From NCBI GenBank assembly GCA_031292735.1, contig JARLGP010000053.1, positions 1-36,885 on the forward strand: DNA of 36,885 bases, given 5' to 3'. Position 1 is the first letter of the stretch. Each line of letters opens with the position of its first letter. The notes under the pieces are model-generated. The model made no database searches, was not told the origin of the DNA, and saw nothing but the letters and a program-made list of their open reading frames with translations. The position numbers and the translations under genes were made by a program. Source of the stretch: Holophaga sp. (GTDB lineage: Bacteria > Acidobacteriota > Holophagae > Holophagales > Holophagaceae). This document shows, in pieces, positions 24,337 to 32,602 of this stretch.

Positions 24337-25233
24337 TCAGGCTTCAGGGACGCGCAACTTCTCGAGATCGGCGATCAAACCCGGCCCGGTCGGTTCCCAT
24401 CCCAGCTTTCTCCGGGTCTGCTCGCTGGAGGCGGGCATGTCGTGTCCGGCAAACATGCCGAGCCAGCCGAAAAACGCTTGCGCCGTTTCCGGGGCGATGG
24501 CCTGGACCGGCAGTTCCAGGCGTCGGCCAAGGGTTTCGGCGATGGCGCGCATGGACACGCCCTCCTCGGCGACCGCATGGTACTTGGCATTGGGCTCGGC
24601 CCTTTCGAGCACCAGCCGGTAGAGCCGGGCCACGTCGAGAACGTGGGCCGCCGGCCAGCGGTTGTGCCCGTCTCCGATGTAGGCGCACACGCCCTTGTCC
24701 CGGAACATCCCGATCGCCGGGGTGACGAGCCCCTGCCTGGCCGTGTCATGCACCTGCGGGAGCCGCACCACCGAGACATTCACCCCATCCGCGGCCACGG
24801 AGGCGGCGGCCTCTTCCGACGCGGCGCGGGGAATCACCTCGGAGCCCAGGGCCGCATTGTCCTCCCTGGCCGGCTGGCCGGGCACGGCATGGGCCATCCC
24901 GGTCCCGGAGGTCACGACCAGCGGCCGGTTCGAGCCGGCCAGAACCGCGCCGAGCGCCAGGATCACCCGGCGATCGTCTTCGCAGTTCGCCGCGAATTTC
25001 GAGAAGTCGTGGTTGAAGGCCAGGTGGATGACGCCGTCGGACCAGTCCGCCCCTTTCCGGAGGCTCCCGAGGTCCTCCAGGGACCCGCGACAGACCTCGG
25101 CGCCGGCGGCAGCCAGGGCCGCCGCCTTCTCCTCCGAGCGGCAGAGTCCGAGCACCTCGTGGCCCGCCGCGATCAACTCCTTGACCACGGCCGAGCCGAT
25201 GAATCCGGTTGCACCAGTGACAAACACGCGCAT
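24337..25233 (-). CDS. NAD-dependent epimerase/dehydratase family (extended SDR)
   Basis: A 298-residue cytoplasmic enzyme, starting at the ATG of MRVFVTGATGFIGSAVV, with GGAGG upstream. TGATGFIG is the Rossmann dinucleotide loop of extended SDRs. VTSGTGMAH lies where the catalytic serine strand is expected, but no YxxxK pair is obvious: the region reads PRAASEEAAASVAADGV, so the usual Tyr is missing. The atypical NAD(P)-binding subgroup, with reductase or regulatory roles, is therefore likely. GDGHNRWPAAHVLDVARLY is typical of the family. The gene is divergent from an MmyB-type regulator, which usually controls the SDR next to it. Confidence 0.85.
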   Translation of the reverse strand: MRVFVTGATGFIGSAVVKELIAAGHEVLGLCRSEEKAAALAAAGAEVCRGSLEDLGSLRKGADWSDGVIHLAFNHDFSKFAANCEDDRRVILALGAVLAGSNRPLVVTSGTGMAHAVPGQPAREDNAALGSEVIPRAASEEAAASVAADGVNVSVVRLPQVHDTARQGLVTPAIGMFRDKGVCAYIGDGHNRWPAAHVLDVARLYRLVLERAEPNAKYHAVAEEGVSMRAIAETLGRRLELPVQAIAPETAQAFFGWLGMFAGHDMPASSEQTRRKLGWEPTGPGLIADLEKLRVPEA

Positions 25234-25325
25234 GAGCCACCCTCCAGGTTGTCCAGGAGACAAATCTCGGCGCTCGATCTATTCTTGTAAAGTAGTGGCC
25301 TTATCATAGTAAAGGGGATAACAGG

Positions 25326-26153
25326 ATGAGCGACCATCTCCCCCCCGTGAACCTGCTCGGGACCTACCTGCGGGACCGCCGCACCAAGCTGGACCCGGCC
25401 GTGCTCGGCTTTCCCTCCGAGCGCCGGCGCACCCCGGGCTTGCGCCGCGAGGAGGTGGCGCAGCGGGCCAACATCAGCCCGACCTGGTACACTTGGCTGG
25501 AACAAGGGCGCGGCGGGGCGCCCTCGGCCGACGTGCTCGAGCGGATCGCGGGCGCGCTCCTGTTGACGGAGGTCGAACGCGAACACCTGTTCCTGCTCGG
25601 TCTCGGCCGCCCCCCGGAGGTGCGCTACCGGAAGAACGAAGGCGTCACGCCGCGGCTGCAGCGGGTCCTGGACGCCCTGGACCCGAGCCCCGCGGTGATC
25701 AGGACCGCCCTGTGGGATGTGGTCGCCTGGAACCGGGCGGCCACCGTGGTGCTGATGGATTACGGAGCGCTGCCGCCGGAGCAGCGCAACATCCTGCGCT
25801 TCATCTTCCTCGACCCCCGCGCCCGCGCCGCGCAGTACGACTGGGAGAGCGTGGCCCGGTTCGTGCTGGGCGCGTTCCGGGTGGACGCGGCGCGGGCCGG
25901 GGCGGCCGCGGAGGTGGAGCCGCTGGTGGAGGAACTCTGCCGGGTCAGTCCCGAGTTCCGATCGATGTGGCGCGACAACGACGTTCGCGCGGCCCACGGC
26001 GAATCCGTCAAGCGCCTGCGCCACCCGGTTCTCGGCCCCATCGCCTTTGAATACTCGGCCTTTTCGGTCGACGGCCGGACGGATCTCAGCATGGTGGTCT
26101 ACAACCCTGCAACGGCAGAGGATGCCCAACGGATCCGGTCCCTGCTCGCCTGA
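25326..26153 (+). CDS. XRE-type regulator with MmyB-like ligand-binding domain
   Basis: A 275-residue DNA-binding protein. Residues 10-75 form the helix-turn-helix: LGTYLRDRRTKLDPA, then RRTPGLRREEVAQRANISPTWYTWLEQGR. The RRTPGLRREEVA stretch is diagnostic of the actinobacterial and proteobacterial MmyB family. The C-terminal PAS-like domain (about 100-270) has VIRTALWDVVAWNRAATVVL and the late RLRHPVLGPIAFEYSAFSVDG; in MmyB it binds a fatty-acid-like ligand. It is divergent from the SDR gene across 92 bases that contain an AT-richer stretch (TTGTAAAGTAGTGGCCTTATCATAG, split here only by eye), the likely promoter and operator zone. Autoregulation and control of the SDR are inferred. Confidence 0.9.
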   Translation: MSDHLPPVNLLGTYLRDRRTKLDPAVLGFPSERRRTPGLRREEVAQRANISPTWYTWLEQGRGGAPSADVLERIAGALLLTEVEREHLFLLGLGRPPEVRYRKNEGVTPRLQRVLDALDPSPAVIRTALWDVVAWNRAATVVLMDYGALPPEQRNILRFIFLDPRARAAQYDWESVARFVLGAFRVDAARAGAAAEVEPLVEELCRVSPEFRSMWRDNDVRAAHGESVKRLRHPVLGPIAFEYSAFSVDGRTDLSMVVYNPATAEDAQRIRSLLA

Positions 26154-26266
26154 GCCGACGGGATCCGCCTTTCCGGCCCGACCGGGAGCCCGGGTAGGAT
26201 GGAACGGCACGAGACGGACGGGCCCGGCCATCCGGGACCTTCGCTCGCGGGGAACCCGAGCTGCCC

Positions 26267-26683
26267 ATGACCACCGAACAGGAACTGAAGGAAAAACTGC
26301 GCAAGATCGAGGCCCTGTTCGCGGGAGCCTCCACCCGAGGCGAGCAGATGGCCGCCCTGGCCGCCCGGGAGCGCATCCGCGAGAAGATCAAGAGCCTCGA
26401 GGCCCAGGAACAGCCGGAGGAGATGAAATTCACCCTGGGCGACGGGTGGCATCTGCGGCTCTTCCTGGCCCTGTGCCGCCGCTATGGGCTGAAGCCCTAT
26501 CGCCGGCGCGGGCAGCGCCATACGACGGTCATGCTGGTGGTCGTGCCCAGCTTCGTGGATGACATCCTCTGGCCCGAGTACACCCAGCTGGCGGAGGCGC
26601 TCCGGGACTACCTGGACGAGGCCACCGAACGGATCATCCGGGAAGAAGTGTTCAAGGATCCCGACGATCCGGAGACCCGGTAG
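26267..26683 (+). CDS. Hypothetical protein (DUF2786-like start)
   Basis: A 138-residue cytoplasmic protein, ATG start, weak ribosome site. The N-terminal helix pair LKEKLRKIEALFAGASTRGE and MAALAARERIREKI resembles the DUF2786 motif. The middle (WHLRLFLALCRRYGLKPYRR) and the tail (YLDEATERIIREEVFKDPDD) are helical and charged. Similar small proteins occur widely in proteobacteria without a known function. No link to its neighbours is visible; 145 bases separate it from the acyl carrier protein gene. Confidence 0.65.
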   Translation: MTTEQELKEKLRKIEALFAGASTRGEQMAALAARERIREKIKSLEAQEQPEEMKFTLGDGWHLRLFLALCRRYGLKPYRRRGQRHTTVMLVVVPSFVDDILWPEYTQLAEALRDYLDEATERIIREEVFKDPDDPETR

Positions 26684-26736
26684 CCGTCCGCCGGGCCCCG
26701 CCCGCGGCCGGGCCCAGCGATTAACCTCATGCCGGC

Positions 26737-26795
26737 GCCTGGAATTCTATATCATTGGGGAAACCAGCCTTTTTCTGCGGCCGGGAATTCCAGGC
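26737..26795. repeat. 11-bp inverted repeat in the leader of the carrier-protein operon
   Basis: GCCTGGAATTC (26737-26747) and GAATTCCAGGC (26785-26795) are perfect inverted copies 37 bases apart. They lie 34 bases before the ACP start. A TATAT stretch follows the first arm, so they may frame the promoter. Paired operator sites or an RNA hairpin are both possible. Confidence 0.5.
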
Positions 26796-26828
26796 CCCGC
26801 GGGGCGTTGCAAAGGAAAGCCCAGACAC

Positions 26829-27080
26829 ATGGTCATCTCCCCCCTTGAAATGAAAAAATTTATCATTAATACGCTTGGGCTGGAGGATTTGACGCCCGAA
26901 GCCATCGGCGACGACGAGCCCCTGTTTGCCGGAGGCCTGGGCCTGGATTCCATCGACGCGCTGGAGCTGGGCATCGCCTTGCGCAAGCGGTTCCACGTCC
27001 AGGCGGCGGAACAGGACCCCGCCCTCAAGGATCACTTTCGCACGGTGCGCAGCCTGGTTGCGTTCGTGGCCGGCGCATGA
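26829..27080 (+). CDS. Acyl carrier protein (first of two paralogues)
   Basis: An 83-residue protein of the type II acyl carrier family. GLGLDSIDALEL carries the serine (S41) that receives 4'-phosphopantetheine. The second-helix motif is DSID rather than DSLD, common in carriers of secondary lipid and aryl-polyene-like clusters. AAAGGAAAG precedes the ATG. Its stop overlaps the ligase start (ATGA). The second carrier gene at 32318-32602 is a close paralogue: both start with MK(K/Q)FII.TL, LEDLTPE and share DALELG.ALRKRFH. It would carry the acyl group activated by the next gene. Confidence 0.92.
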   Translation: MVISPLEMKKFIINTLGLEDLTPEAIGDDEPLFAGGLGLDSIDALELGIALRKRFHVQAAEQDPALKDHFRTVRSLVAFVAGA

Positions 27081-28417
27081 GCTTCCTGCCGCTGGGCCAG
27101 CTGGTCGGGGAGGCCCGTGAGCCCAACCATCCGGTGGCCCTGGAGCTGAATCCCGGGACCGGCCCGGTGCTCCGCACCTGGGCCCAGTTCGCCGCCGCGG
27201 CCGCCGGGGTGGCGGAGCGGTCCCGGCGGGCCGGCGGCCAGCGCTGGATCCTGGCCTGCCCGGAGGCCTGGGACTTCGCGGCGGGGCTGTTCGGCCTGCT
27301 GCAGGCGGGACGCACGGTGGTGCTGCCGCCCAACTTCCTGCCGGAGACCCTGCGCCGGCTGGAGCGGGAGGCGGACGGGGTGCTGTGGGAGCTGGGCGAG
27401 GCCCTGCCGCCGGCGCCGGCGGCGCTCACCGGCAGCGTGGAATTCTGGACCTCCGGCAGCACCGGCGAGCCCAAGGGGGTGCCCCGGAGCATGGCCCAGC
27501 TGGAGGCCGAGGTGGTCATGCTGGAGCGGAGTTTCGGCCACCTGCTGCCGGCCGGCCCCATGGCCGGCACGGTGCCCCACCACCACATCTACGGCTGCCT
27601 GTTCCGCATCCTGTGGCCGCTGGCGGCCGGGCGCCCGTTCCTGTGCGAGCCGGCCGGGGATCCCGCCGGGTTTCTCCGGGCCCTCTCCCAGCCGGCGCCG
27701 GTGGCGCTGGTGGCCAGTCCGGCCCACCTGTCCAGGCTGCCCCAGCTGCTGGACCTGGATGCCCTGGCGGTGCCGCCCGGGGTGGTGTTCTGCTCCGGCG
27801 GGCCGCTGCGGGCCGAGGACGCCGCGCTCTGGAGCCGGCGGGTGCCGGCCGGCGTGGTGGAAATCTACGGCAGCACCGAAAGCGGGGGCATCGCCTGGCG
27901 CATCCAGGGCCCGGATCCGGATTCGGCCCACTGGACCCCGTTCGCCGACGTGACCGTGGCGTTCCAGGGCGCGGCGCTGGTGGTGACCTCGTTCCGGGCC
28001 GGGCCGGGGCCCCTGCGCATGGAGGATGCGGCGGAACCGGTCGCGGGCGGGCGGTTCCGGCTGCTGGGGCGGCTGGACCGGATCATCAAGCTGGAGGAGA
28101 AGCGGATCTCCCTGCCGGAACTGGAACAGGCCCTGGAGGCCCATCCCTGGGTGGCCCGGGCCGCGGTGGTGCTGCTGGAGGGGCCCCGGCCCACCCTGGG
28201 GGCGGTGGTGGTGCTGAATCCCGGCGCCCCCGCCGAGCGCGGCCTCCTGGTGCGGACCCTGAGGGCGCACCTGGCCCTCCGCTTCGACGGCCCGGCCCTG
28301 CCCAGGCGCTGGCGCTTCCCGGAGCAGCTGCCCTACGACGGGCGGGGCAAGCTGACCCCCCAGGCGCTGGGCCGGCTGTTCCTGGCGCCCCCCGGGTCCT
28401 GCCCGACGCCGCCATGA
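27077..28417 (+). CDS. Acyl-AMP ligase / acyl-ACP synthetase (ANL superfamily)
   Basis: A 446-residue cytoplasmic enzyme, short for the superfamily because the N-terminal subdomain is trimmed. VEFWTSGSTGEPKGVP (121-136) is the ATP-phosphate loop. VPHHHIYG at 167 is the usual aromatic-gate region, IYGSTESGG (263-271) the adenine site, and RLDRIIKLEEKRISLPELE the hinge. LPYDGRGKL near the end supplies the catalytic lysine. Enzymes of this trimmed type in aryl polyene and related clusters load an acid onto a carrier protein. It is translationally coupled on both sides (ATGA with the ACP and with the fusion gene). The acid substrate is not predictable. Confidence 0.88.
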   Translation: MSFLPLGQLVGEAREPNHPVALELNPGTGPVLRTWAQFAAAAAGVAERSRRAGGQRWILACPEAWDFAAGLFGLLQAGRTVVLPPNFLPETLRRLEREADGVLWELGEALPPAPAALTGSVEFWTSGSTGEPKGVPRSMAQLEAEVVMLERSFGHLLPAGPMAGTVPHHHIYGCLFRILWPLAAGRPFLCEPAGDPAGFLRALSQPAPVALVASPAHLSRLPQLLDLDALAVPPGVVFCSGGPLRAEDAALWSRRVPAGVVEIYGSTESGGIAWRIQGPDPDSAHWTPFADVTVAFQGAALVVTSFRAGPGPLRMEDAAEPVAGGRFRLLGRLDRIIKLEEKRISLPELEQALEAHPWVARAAVVLLEGPRPTLGAVVVLNPGAPAERGLLVRTLRAHLALRFDGPALPRRWRFPEQLPYDGRGKLTPQALGRLFLAPPGSCPTPP

Positions 28418-30066
28418 GCTTCCGGCCCTGCCTGATCCTGCCGGTCTACGATCCAGGGCCGGCCCTGGTGCGCACGGTGGCGGCCCTGTCGGGTTGCGGC
28501 CTGCCCATGTACCTGGTGGACGACGGCAGCAGCCTGGAGACCCGCAGGGAGCTGCAGCGGATGGCGGCGGACCAGCCCCTGATCCGGCTGCTTTCGCTCA
28601 GCCCCAACCAGGGCAAGGGCGCCGCGGTGATGGAGGCCCTGCGCCGGGCCGGCCAGGACGGCTTCAGCCACGCCCTCCAGGTGGACGCCGACGACCAGCA
28701 CGACGTCGGCGCGGTGGCCGGTTTCCTGGCCCTGGGCCGGGACCATCCTGGGGCGGTGATCGCCGGGGTGCCCCGCTACGACGCCAGCGTGCCGGCCGCC
28801 CGGAAATACTGGCGCTACCTGTCCCACTTCTGGGTGTGGGTGAGCACCCTGTCCCTGGACATCCGCGACTCCCTCTGCGGCTTCCGGCTCTACCCGCTGG
28901 CGCCCACCCTCGCCCTCATGGCCCGGGAACACATCCGGCCGCGCATGGAGTTCGACACGGAGATCATCGTCCGGCTGCACTGGGCCGGGGTGCCGGTGCT
29001 GAACGCGCCGGTGGGGGTCACCTACCCCCGGGACGGCGTTTCCCACTTCCGCCCGTGGCGGGACACCCTCTGCCTCGTCTGGATGCACCACCGGCTGTTT
29101 TTCGGGATGCTGCGGCGCCTGCCCAGGCTGCTGGCGGCCAGGCCCAGCCGGCCCTGGTACCGCATCCGCGAACGGGGCACCCGGGTGGGGTTCCGCGTGA
29201 TGGTCTGGATCCTGCGCCGGCTGGGCCCGCGCGGGCTGCGGCTGGCGGGCGGGATCCTGGTGCCGTACTTCTTCCTCACCAGCGGCCAGGCCCGCAGGGC
29301 CTCCCGGGACTACCTGACCCGGCTCCGGGCCTGTTCCGGGCCGCTGCCGGGCCTGCCCGGGAACCCGGGCCTGCGGGAGGTCTACCGGCATTTCCGCAGC
29401 TTCGGGCGGGCCATCACGGACAAGGTGCTGGCCTGGTCCGGATGCCGGCCCGAGCTGGCCAGCGAGGACCTGGAGCCGTTCCTGGCGCTGCGCCGCGGCG
29501 GCCGGGGCGCGGTGTTCCTGGGGGCCCACCTGGGCAACCTGGAGATGCTGCGCGCCCTGGGCCAGGGCCGCGGCCTGCCGGGGCTGAACGCGGTGGTCTA
29601 CAGCGAGAACGCGGTGCGTTTCCACGAGCTGCTGGCGCGGGTCAACCCCGCTTTCGGGGTGAACCTGGTGCAGGTGGCGGCGGTTTCCCCGGATACCGCC
29701 ATCCTGCTCCAGGAGAAGGTGGACCGCGGCGAATGCCTGTTCATCGTGGCCGACCGCACCCCGCCCAGCGACCGCGGCCGCACCGTCCAGGCCCCGTTCC
29801 TGGGCCACGACGCGGCCTTCCCCATCGGACCCTTCATCCTCGCCCACCTGCTGCACTGCCCGGTCTACCTCATGTTCTGCGTGCATGACGGGCAACGCTA
29901 CCGGGTGCGTCTGGAGCCCTTTGCCGAAAGCGTGGAGCTGCCCCGGGCCGGACGGGAGGCCGCCCTCGCCGGCTGGGCCGGGCGTTATGCCCGGGGCCTG
30001 GAGGCCCAGTGCCGCGCCACCCCCTTCGAATGGTTCAACTTCTTCGACTTCTGGGCCAGCCGTTGA
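28414..30066 (+). CDS. Glycosyltransferase family 2 / LPLAT acyltransferase fusion
   Basis: A 550-residue bifunctional protein. Residues 1-220 are a GT2 domain: YLVDDGSS and ALQVDADDQHD hold the nucleotide-sugar and metal aspartates, and FDTEIIVRLHWAG follows. Residues 255-550 are an LpxL/HtrB-like acyltransferase: FLGAHLGNLEML has the H-x4-E motif, and FIVADRTP and ATPFEWFNFFDFW are further family blocks. This fusion is characteristic of aryl polyene and related lipid-anchored polyketide clusters, where it is thought to build the lipid anchor at the inner membrane. The ATG at 28414 overlaps the ligase stop. The open frame upstream to 27385 is only a shadow. It ends 23 bases before the convergent serine hydrolase. 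Confidence 0.9.
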   Translation: MSFRPCLILPVYDPGPALVRTVAALSGCGLPMYLVDDGSSLETRRELQRMAADQPLIRLLSLSPNQGKGAAVMEALRRAGQDGFSHALQVDADDQHDVGAVAGFLALGRDHPGAVIAGVPRYDASVPAARKYWRYLSHFWVWVSTLSLDIRDSLCGFRLYPLAPTLALMAREHIRPRMEFDTEIIVRLHWAGVPVLNAPVGVTYPRDGVSHFRPWRDTLCLVWMHHRLFFGMLRRLPRLLAARPSRPWYRIRERGTRVGFRVMVWILRRLGPRGLRLAGGILVPYFFLTSGQARRASRDYLTRLRACSGPLPGLPGNPGLREVYRHFRSFGRAITDKVLAWSGCRPELASEDLEPFLALRRGGRGAVFLGAHLGNLEMLRALGQGRGLPGLNAVVYSENAVRFHELLARVNPAFGVNLVQVAAVSPDTAILLQEKVDRGECLFIVADRTPPSDRGRTVQAPFLGHDAAFPIGPFILAHLLHCPVYLMFCVHDGQRYRVRLEPFAESVELPRAGREAALAGWAGRYARGLEAQCRATPFEWFNFFDFWASR

Positions 30067-30089
30067 GGCGGCCGGGCTTCACGGCAGCC

Positions 30090-31397
30090 TCAATGGTCAC
30101 CCAACGGAGAGGACGTGCGGGAAAGGTAGAGAAGAAGGTTGTGCCCGATCTTGTCATTCCAGTTGAAGGAATTGCACAGTACGACCACCGCGTAGTTCCT
30201 GGCCATGTCCATGCCGATGTAGGTACTGTACCCGGAGGTCATCCCATGCTTGTAGGTGATCCGGGCATGGTCGTCTCCCACTTCCGAGATCGTCCAGCCG
30301 AGCGCCGACGTTTCCCCATCCTGCTGGTGCACTTTGGGTTCCGTTGTCCTGAACAAGATCGGGTTGAGCGGCGAGTTTTCCATGGCAAGCGTGTGCTTGG
30401 CATAAATGAGCAGATCGGCAGCGGTCGAGTAGATGCCTCCGGACGGGTTCATGATCTCTCCCATGTCCCAGGCTTTGATGGGCGTGTTCCGCCTCATGAA
30501 ATAAGGCTGGTCACCCACATGGCCCATGGCTTGCCGGCGATCCTGCTCCGGCGATAATGAAAAAACAGTGTCCTTCATGTGGAGCGGAGAAAAAATGTCC
30601 TGGGTGACCAGATCCTGAAAGGGCTCTCCGGTTTTGACTTCGATGAGGTAGGCGAGCAGGCCGTAACCAAGGTTCGAATAGATGAATTTATGCGACTTGT
30701 TCTTGATCCTGCAGGTTCTCAGGTAGTTCAGAAGCCAGGCTTTGTCCATGTAGCCATACAGGTTTTCTCCGGTAAATTCGTAGTTGACGAAAAACCGGAA
30801 CTGTTTGAAGGTCACCGGCTCCCGCGGCAGACCGGATGTGTGGGTCGCCAGCTGGTAAACCGTAATCTTGCCAATATCCGCACTTAGCTTGACATTGCGG
30901 GGAAGGATGTCGCGCACGGTATCCGTGTAGTTGATCTTCCCGTTCTGGACCAGGAACTCCAGCGCGGACGCCGTGAACAGCTTGGAAACCGACCCGACTT
31001 GAAAAATCGTCTTGCCGTCCGGCAATTCCGCCAGGCCCGAGTCGCTGACCCTGCCATAGCCGTAGGATCGGGTTGACCCGTCGGCGAACAGGACCCCGAT
31101 TTCAAGGCAGGTGGCCTCCTTGCTCTTGATCAAAGGCCTGGCGAGTTCATCGACCTCGGCTTCAAGGGTGGTCTGCCCGGGCTGGATCCGTTCGGCGGAA
31201 GGTTTGGGATCATAGACGACGCGGGATGAAAGGGGACCGCAGGCCAGGCAGATGATGCAAAGCATGGCCGAGGCCAGGGCGATGATCGGCGCGGCGGGCA
31301 GAATGTCGGCGAACTTCCACCTAGGAGCCTGTCTACGTATTGGTCGCGGGGCCTTCGAATACGTAGACAGGCTCCTAGGCACACCAAACATTTTCAT
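30090..31397 (-). CDS. Serine hydrolase, beta-lactamase class C / penicillin-binding-like, membrane-anchored
   Basis: 435 residues from ATG 31397 (ATG 31391 also possible; no strong ribosome site). A hydrophobic leader (ILPAAPIIALASAMLCIICLAC) at about 32-53 exports the protein, possibly as a lipoprotein. The catalytic motifs are intact: SVSK (S136, K139), YSN in FIYSNLGYG, and HGM in YKHGMTSGY. Likely activities are esterase, D-aminopeptidase or transpeptidase-like; no specific substrate can be named. Residues 9-26 are encoded by a MITE-like inverted repeat inserted in frame (see separate entry). GC content is lower than in all neighbours, and it breaks up the carrier-protein cluster, so acquisition by transfer is likely. 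Confidence 0.85.
   Translation of the reverse strand: MKMFGVPRSLSTYSKAPRPIRRQAPRWKFADILPAAPIIALASAMLCIICLACGPLSSRVVYDPKPSAERIQPGQTTLEAEVDELARPLIKSKEATCLEIGVLFADGSTRSYGYGRVSDSGLAELPDGKTIFQVGSVSKLFTASALEFLVQNGKINYTDTVRDILPRNVKLSADIGKITVYQLATHTSGLPREPVTFKQFRFFVNYEFTGENLYGYMDKAWLLNYLRTCRIKNKSHKFIYSNLGYGLLAYLIEVKTGEPFQDLVTQDIFSPLHMKDTVFSLSPEQDRRQAMGHVGDQPYFMRRNTPIKAWDMGEIMNPSGGIYSTAADLLIYAKHTLAMENSPLNPILFRTTEPKVHQQDGETSALGWTISEVGDDHARITYKHGMTSGYSTYIGMDMARNYAVVVLCNSFNWNDKIGHNLLLYLSRTSSPLGDH
31321..31378. mobile_element. MITE-like element with CTAG target duplication, in frame within the serine hydrolase gene
   Basis: Bases 31320-31341 and 31358-31379 are perfect 22-bp inverted copies with a 16-base centre. 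Read from the outside, each side is CTAG followed by GAGCCTGTCTACGTATT. GAGCCTGT is a common start of IS5-family (IS427-like) terminal repeats, and a YTAR-type duplication (here CTAG) is typical of IS5. On that reading the element is 50 bases (31325-31374) and the net insertion 54 bases, i.e. 18 codons. The frame is kept: removing it would leave V-P-R-W-K-F before the membrane anchor. No transposase is present. A hairpin with regulatory use is the alternative. Confidence 0.6.
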
Positions 31398-31598
31398 ATA
31401 AGTCTTTCGGTGACTTGAAACGACTGGTGCTGACTGCCTGCCCCCCTGCTCGTGATGCCGACCTCCCGGTGGGGCCGGATCCATAGGCCGGGCAAGATCC
31501 TTGCGATGAACCTTGCTGCTGATGGTACACGGCAGGGGTGGGCGTGGAAAGCTCCCAATGATCTCCGCCCGCCGGGTGGCGAAGCGGTTCACGCCCCC

Positions 31599-32207
31599 TC
31601 ATGGTGTCGAGGCGGAATTGACGCTCACCCCAAGGTCACGGAGCAAGCCGTTGTGAAGGTCGTAGATCCAGCCATGGATGGCCAGGGCCTGGCCCCGTTG
31701 CCAGGCCTGGACAATGGTCGGGAGGCTCGCCAGGACACGCACCTGATCCATGACGTTGAGTTCGCACAGCCGCTGCCAGCGCGCGCTGTCATCCGGGAGC
31801 AGGGCCAGTTCCCGCGCGTGGGCCTGCCGGAGCGAGCGGATCGGGGCGATCCATCCTTCGAGCGGACCAGGGGTTGCGGGCCCGAGGGCGGCCTGGACGC
31901 CCCCGCAGTTGTAGTGACCCGCCACGATGACGTGGCAGACGTGCAGGAAGTCGACGGCATATTGCACCACGGACAAGCAGTTCGGATCATCCTGCCGAAC
32001 GACATTGCCGATGTTCCGGTGGACGAACAGTTCTCCGGGGATCAGGCCGACGATTTCGTTGGCAGGAACTCGGCTGTCGGAACAGCCGATCCAGAGGTAA
32101 TCGGGTTTCTGGAGTGCGCACAGCCGTTCGAAGAATCCGGGGTCGCGCTGGGTTTGCTGAATGGCCCAGGCCCGATTGTTGGCGAAAAGATGGGGGAGGA
32201 ATCGCAT
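31599..32207 (-). CDS. Beta-class carbonic anhydrase
   Basis: A 202-residue cytoplasmic zinc enzyme. WIGCSDSRVPANEI gives the first zinc cysteine and the Asp-Arg dyad. FVHRNIGNVV and VAGHYNCGGVQAAL complete the site with the H-x2-C zinc ligands. The C-terminal helices (NVMDQVRVLASLPTIVQAW) and GWIYDLHNGLL are of the Can type of E. coli. It interconverts CO2 and bicarbonate, supplying bicarbonate to biotin-dependent carboxylases, for example for malonyl-CoA. It lies 110 bases after the second carrier protein gene on the same strand; whether it belongs with that pathway is uncertain. Confidence 0.95.
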   Translation of the reverse strand: MRFLPHLFANNRAWAIQQTQRDPGFFERLCALQKPDYLWIGCSDSRVPANEIVGLIPGELFVHRNIGNVVRQDDPNCLSVVQYAVDFLHVCHVIVAGHYNCGGVQAALGPATPGPLEGWIAPIRSLRQAHARELALLPDDSARWQRLCELNVMDQVRVLASLPTIVQAWQRGQALAIHGWIYDLHNGLLRDLGVSVNSASTP

Positions 32208-32317
32208 GCTGGATGGCTTTCCCTGACGCTAGGAAAAAGGATGGACCGGTTTGGGTACCATGACATGGCGTCATGCGCCGAGTCACTGCTTCTTTGCCTG
32301 GCTCGCGGGGAGGCCAT

Positions 32318-32602
32318 TCAGGCCCCGACGCGCAGCGGCGCCTGCCCGTGGCGAACCACGAAGTTCACCAGGCTCATGACGTCGCGGAAATCGTCCTTGG
32401 TCGCGGGATCCCTTTCGGCTGCCGGGATGTGGAACCTTTTCCGGAGGGCCATTCCCAGTTCCAGGGCATCGATGGAATCCAGGCCCAGGCCCTCCACGAA
32501 CAAAGGCTGCTCATCGCCGATCTCCTCCGGGGTCAGATCCTCCAGATCCAGGGTCTCAATGATGAATTGTTTCATCTCATTCGGGGTGATCAACAGGCCC
32601 AT
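32318..32602 (-). CDS. Acyl carrier protein (second of two paralogues)
   Basis: A 94-residue type II carrier protein; AAGGAGG lies eight bases before the ATG. GLGLDSIDALELG holds the phosphopantetheine serine S43. It is about 60% identical by eye to the carrier at 26829-27080 over the shared core, with a longer C-terminal tail (RHGQAPLRVGA). Two close carriers in one cluster usually hold different intermediates (starter and growing chain). It stands 322 bases downstream of the ketoacyl synthase III gene on the same strand, with a possible own promoter in that gap. Confidence 0.92.
   Translation of the reverse strand: MGLLITPNEMKQFIIETLDLEDLTPEEIGDEQPLFVEGLGLDSIDALELGMALRKRFHIPAAERDPATKDDFRDVMSLVNFVVRHGQAPLRVGA

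Noticed and set aside
27385..28413. Long upstream extension of the glycosyltransferase/acyltransferase frame
   Set aside because: It overlaps the intact acyl-AMP ligase and is composed of Gly/Ala/Arg/Pro-rich residues. The fusion gene has its own ATGA-coupled start at 28414.
31320..31379. The perfect palindrome as an intrinsic terminator
   Set aside because: It lies inside an open coding frame, has no T-run on either side, a 16-base loop, and symmetric CTAG ends; an insertion element fits better.
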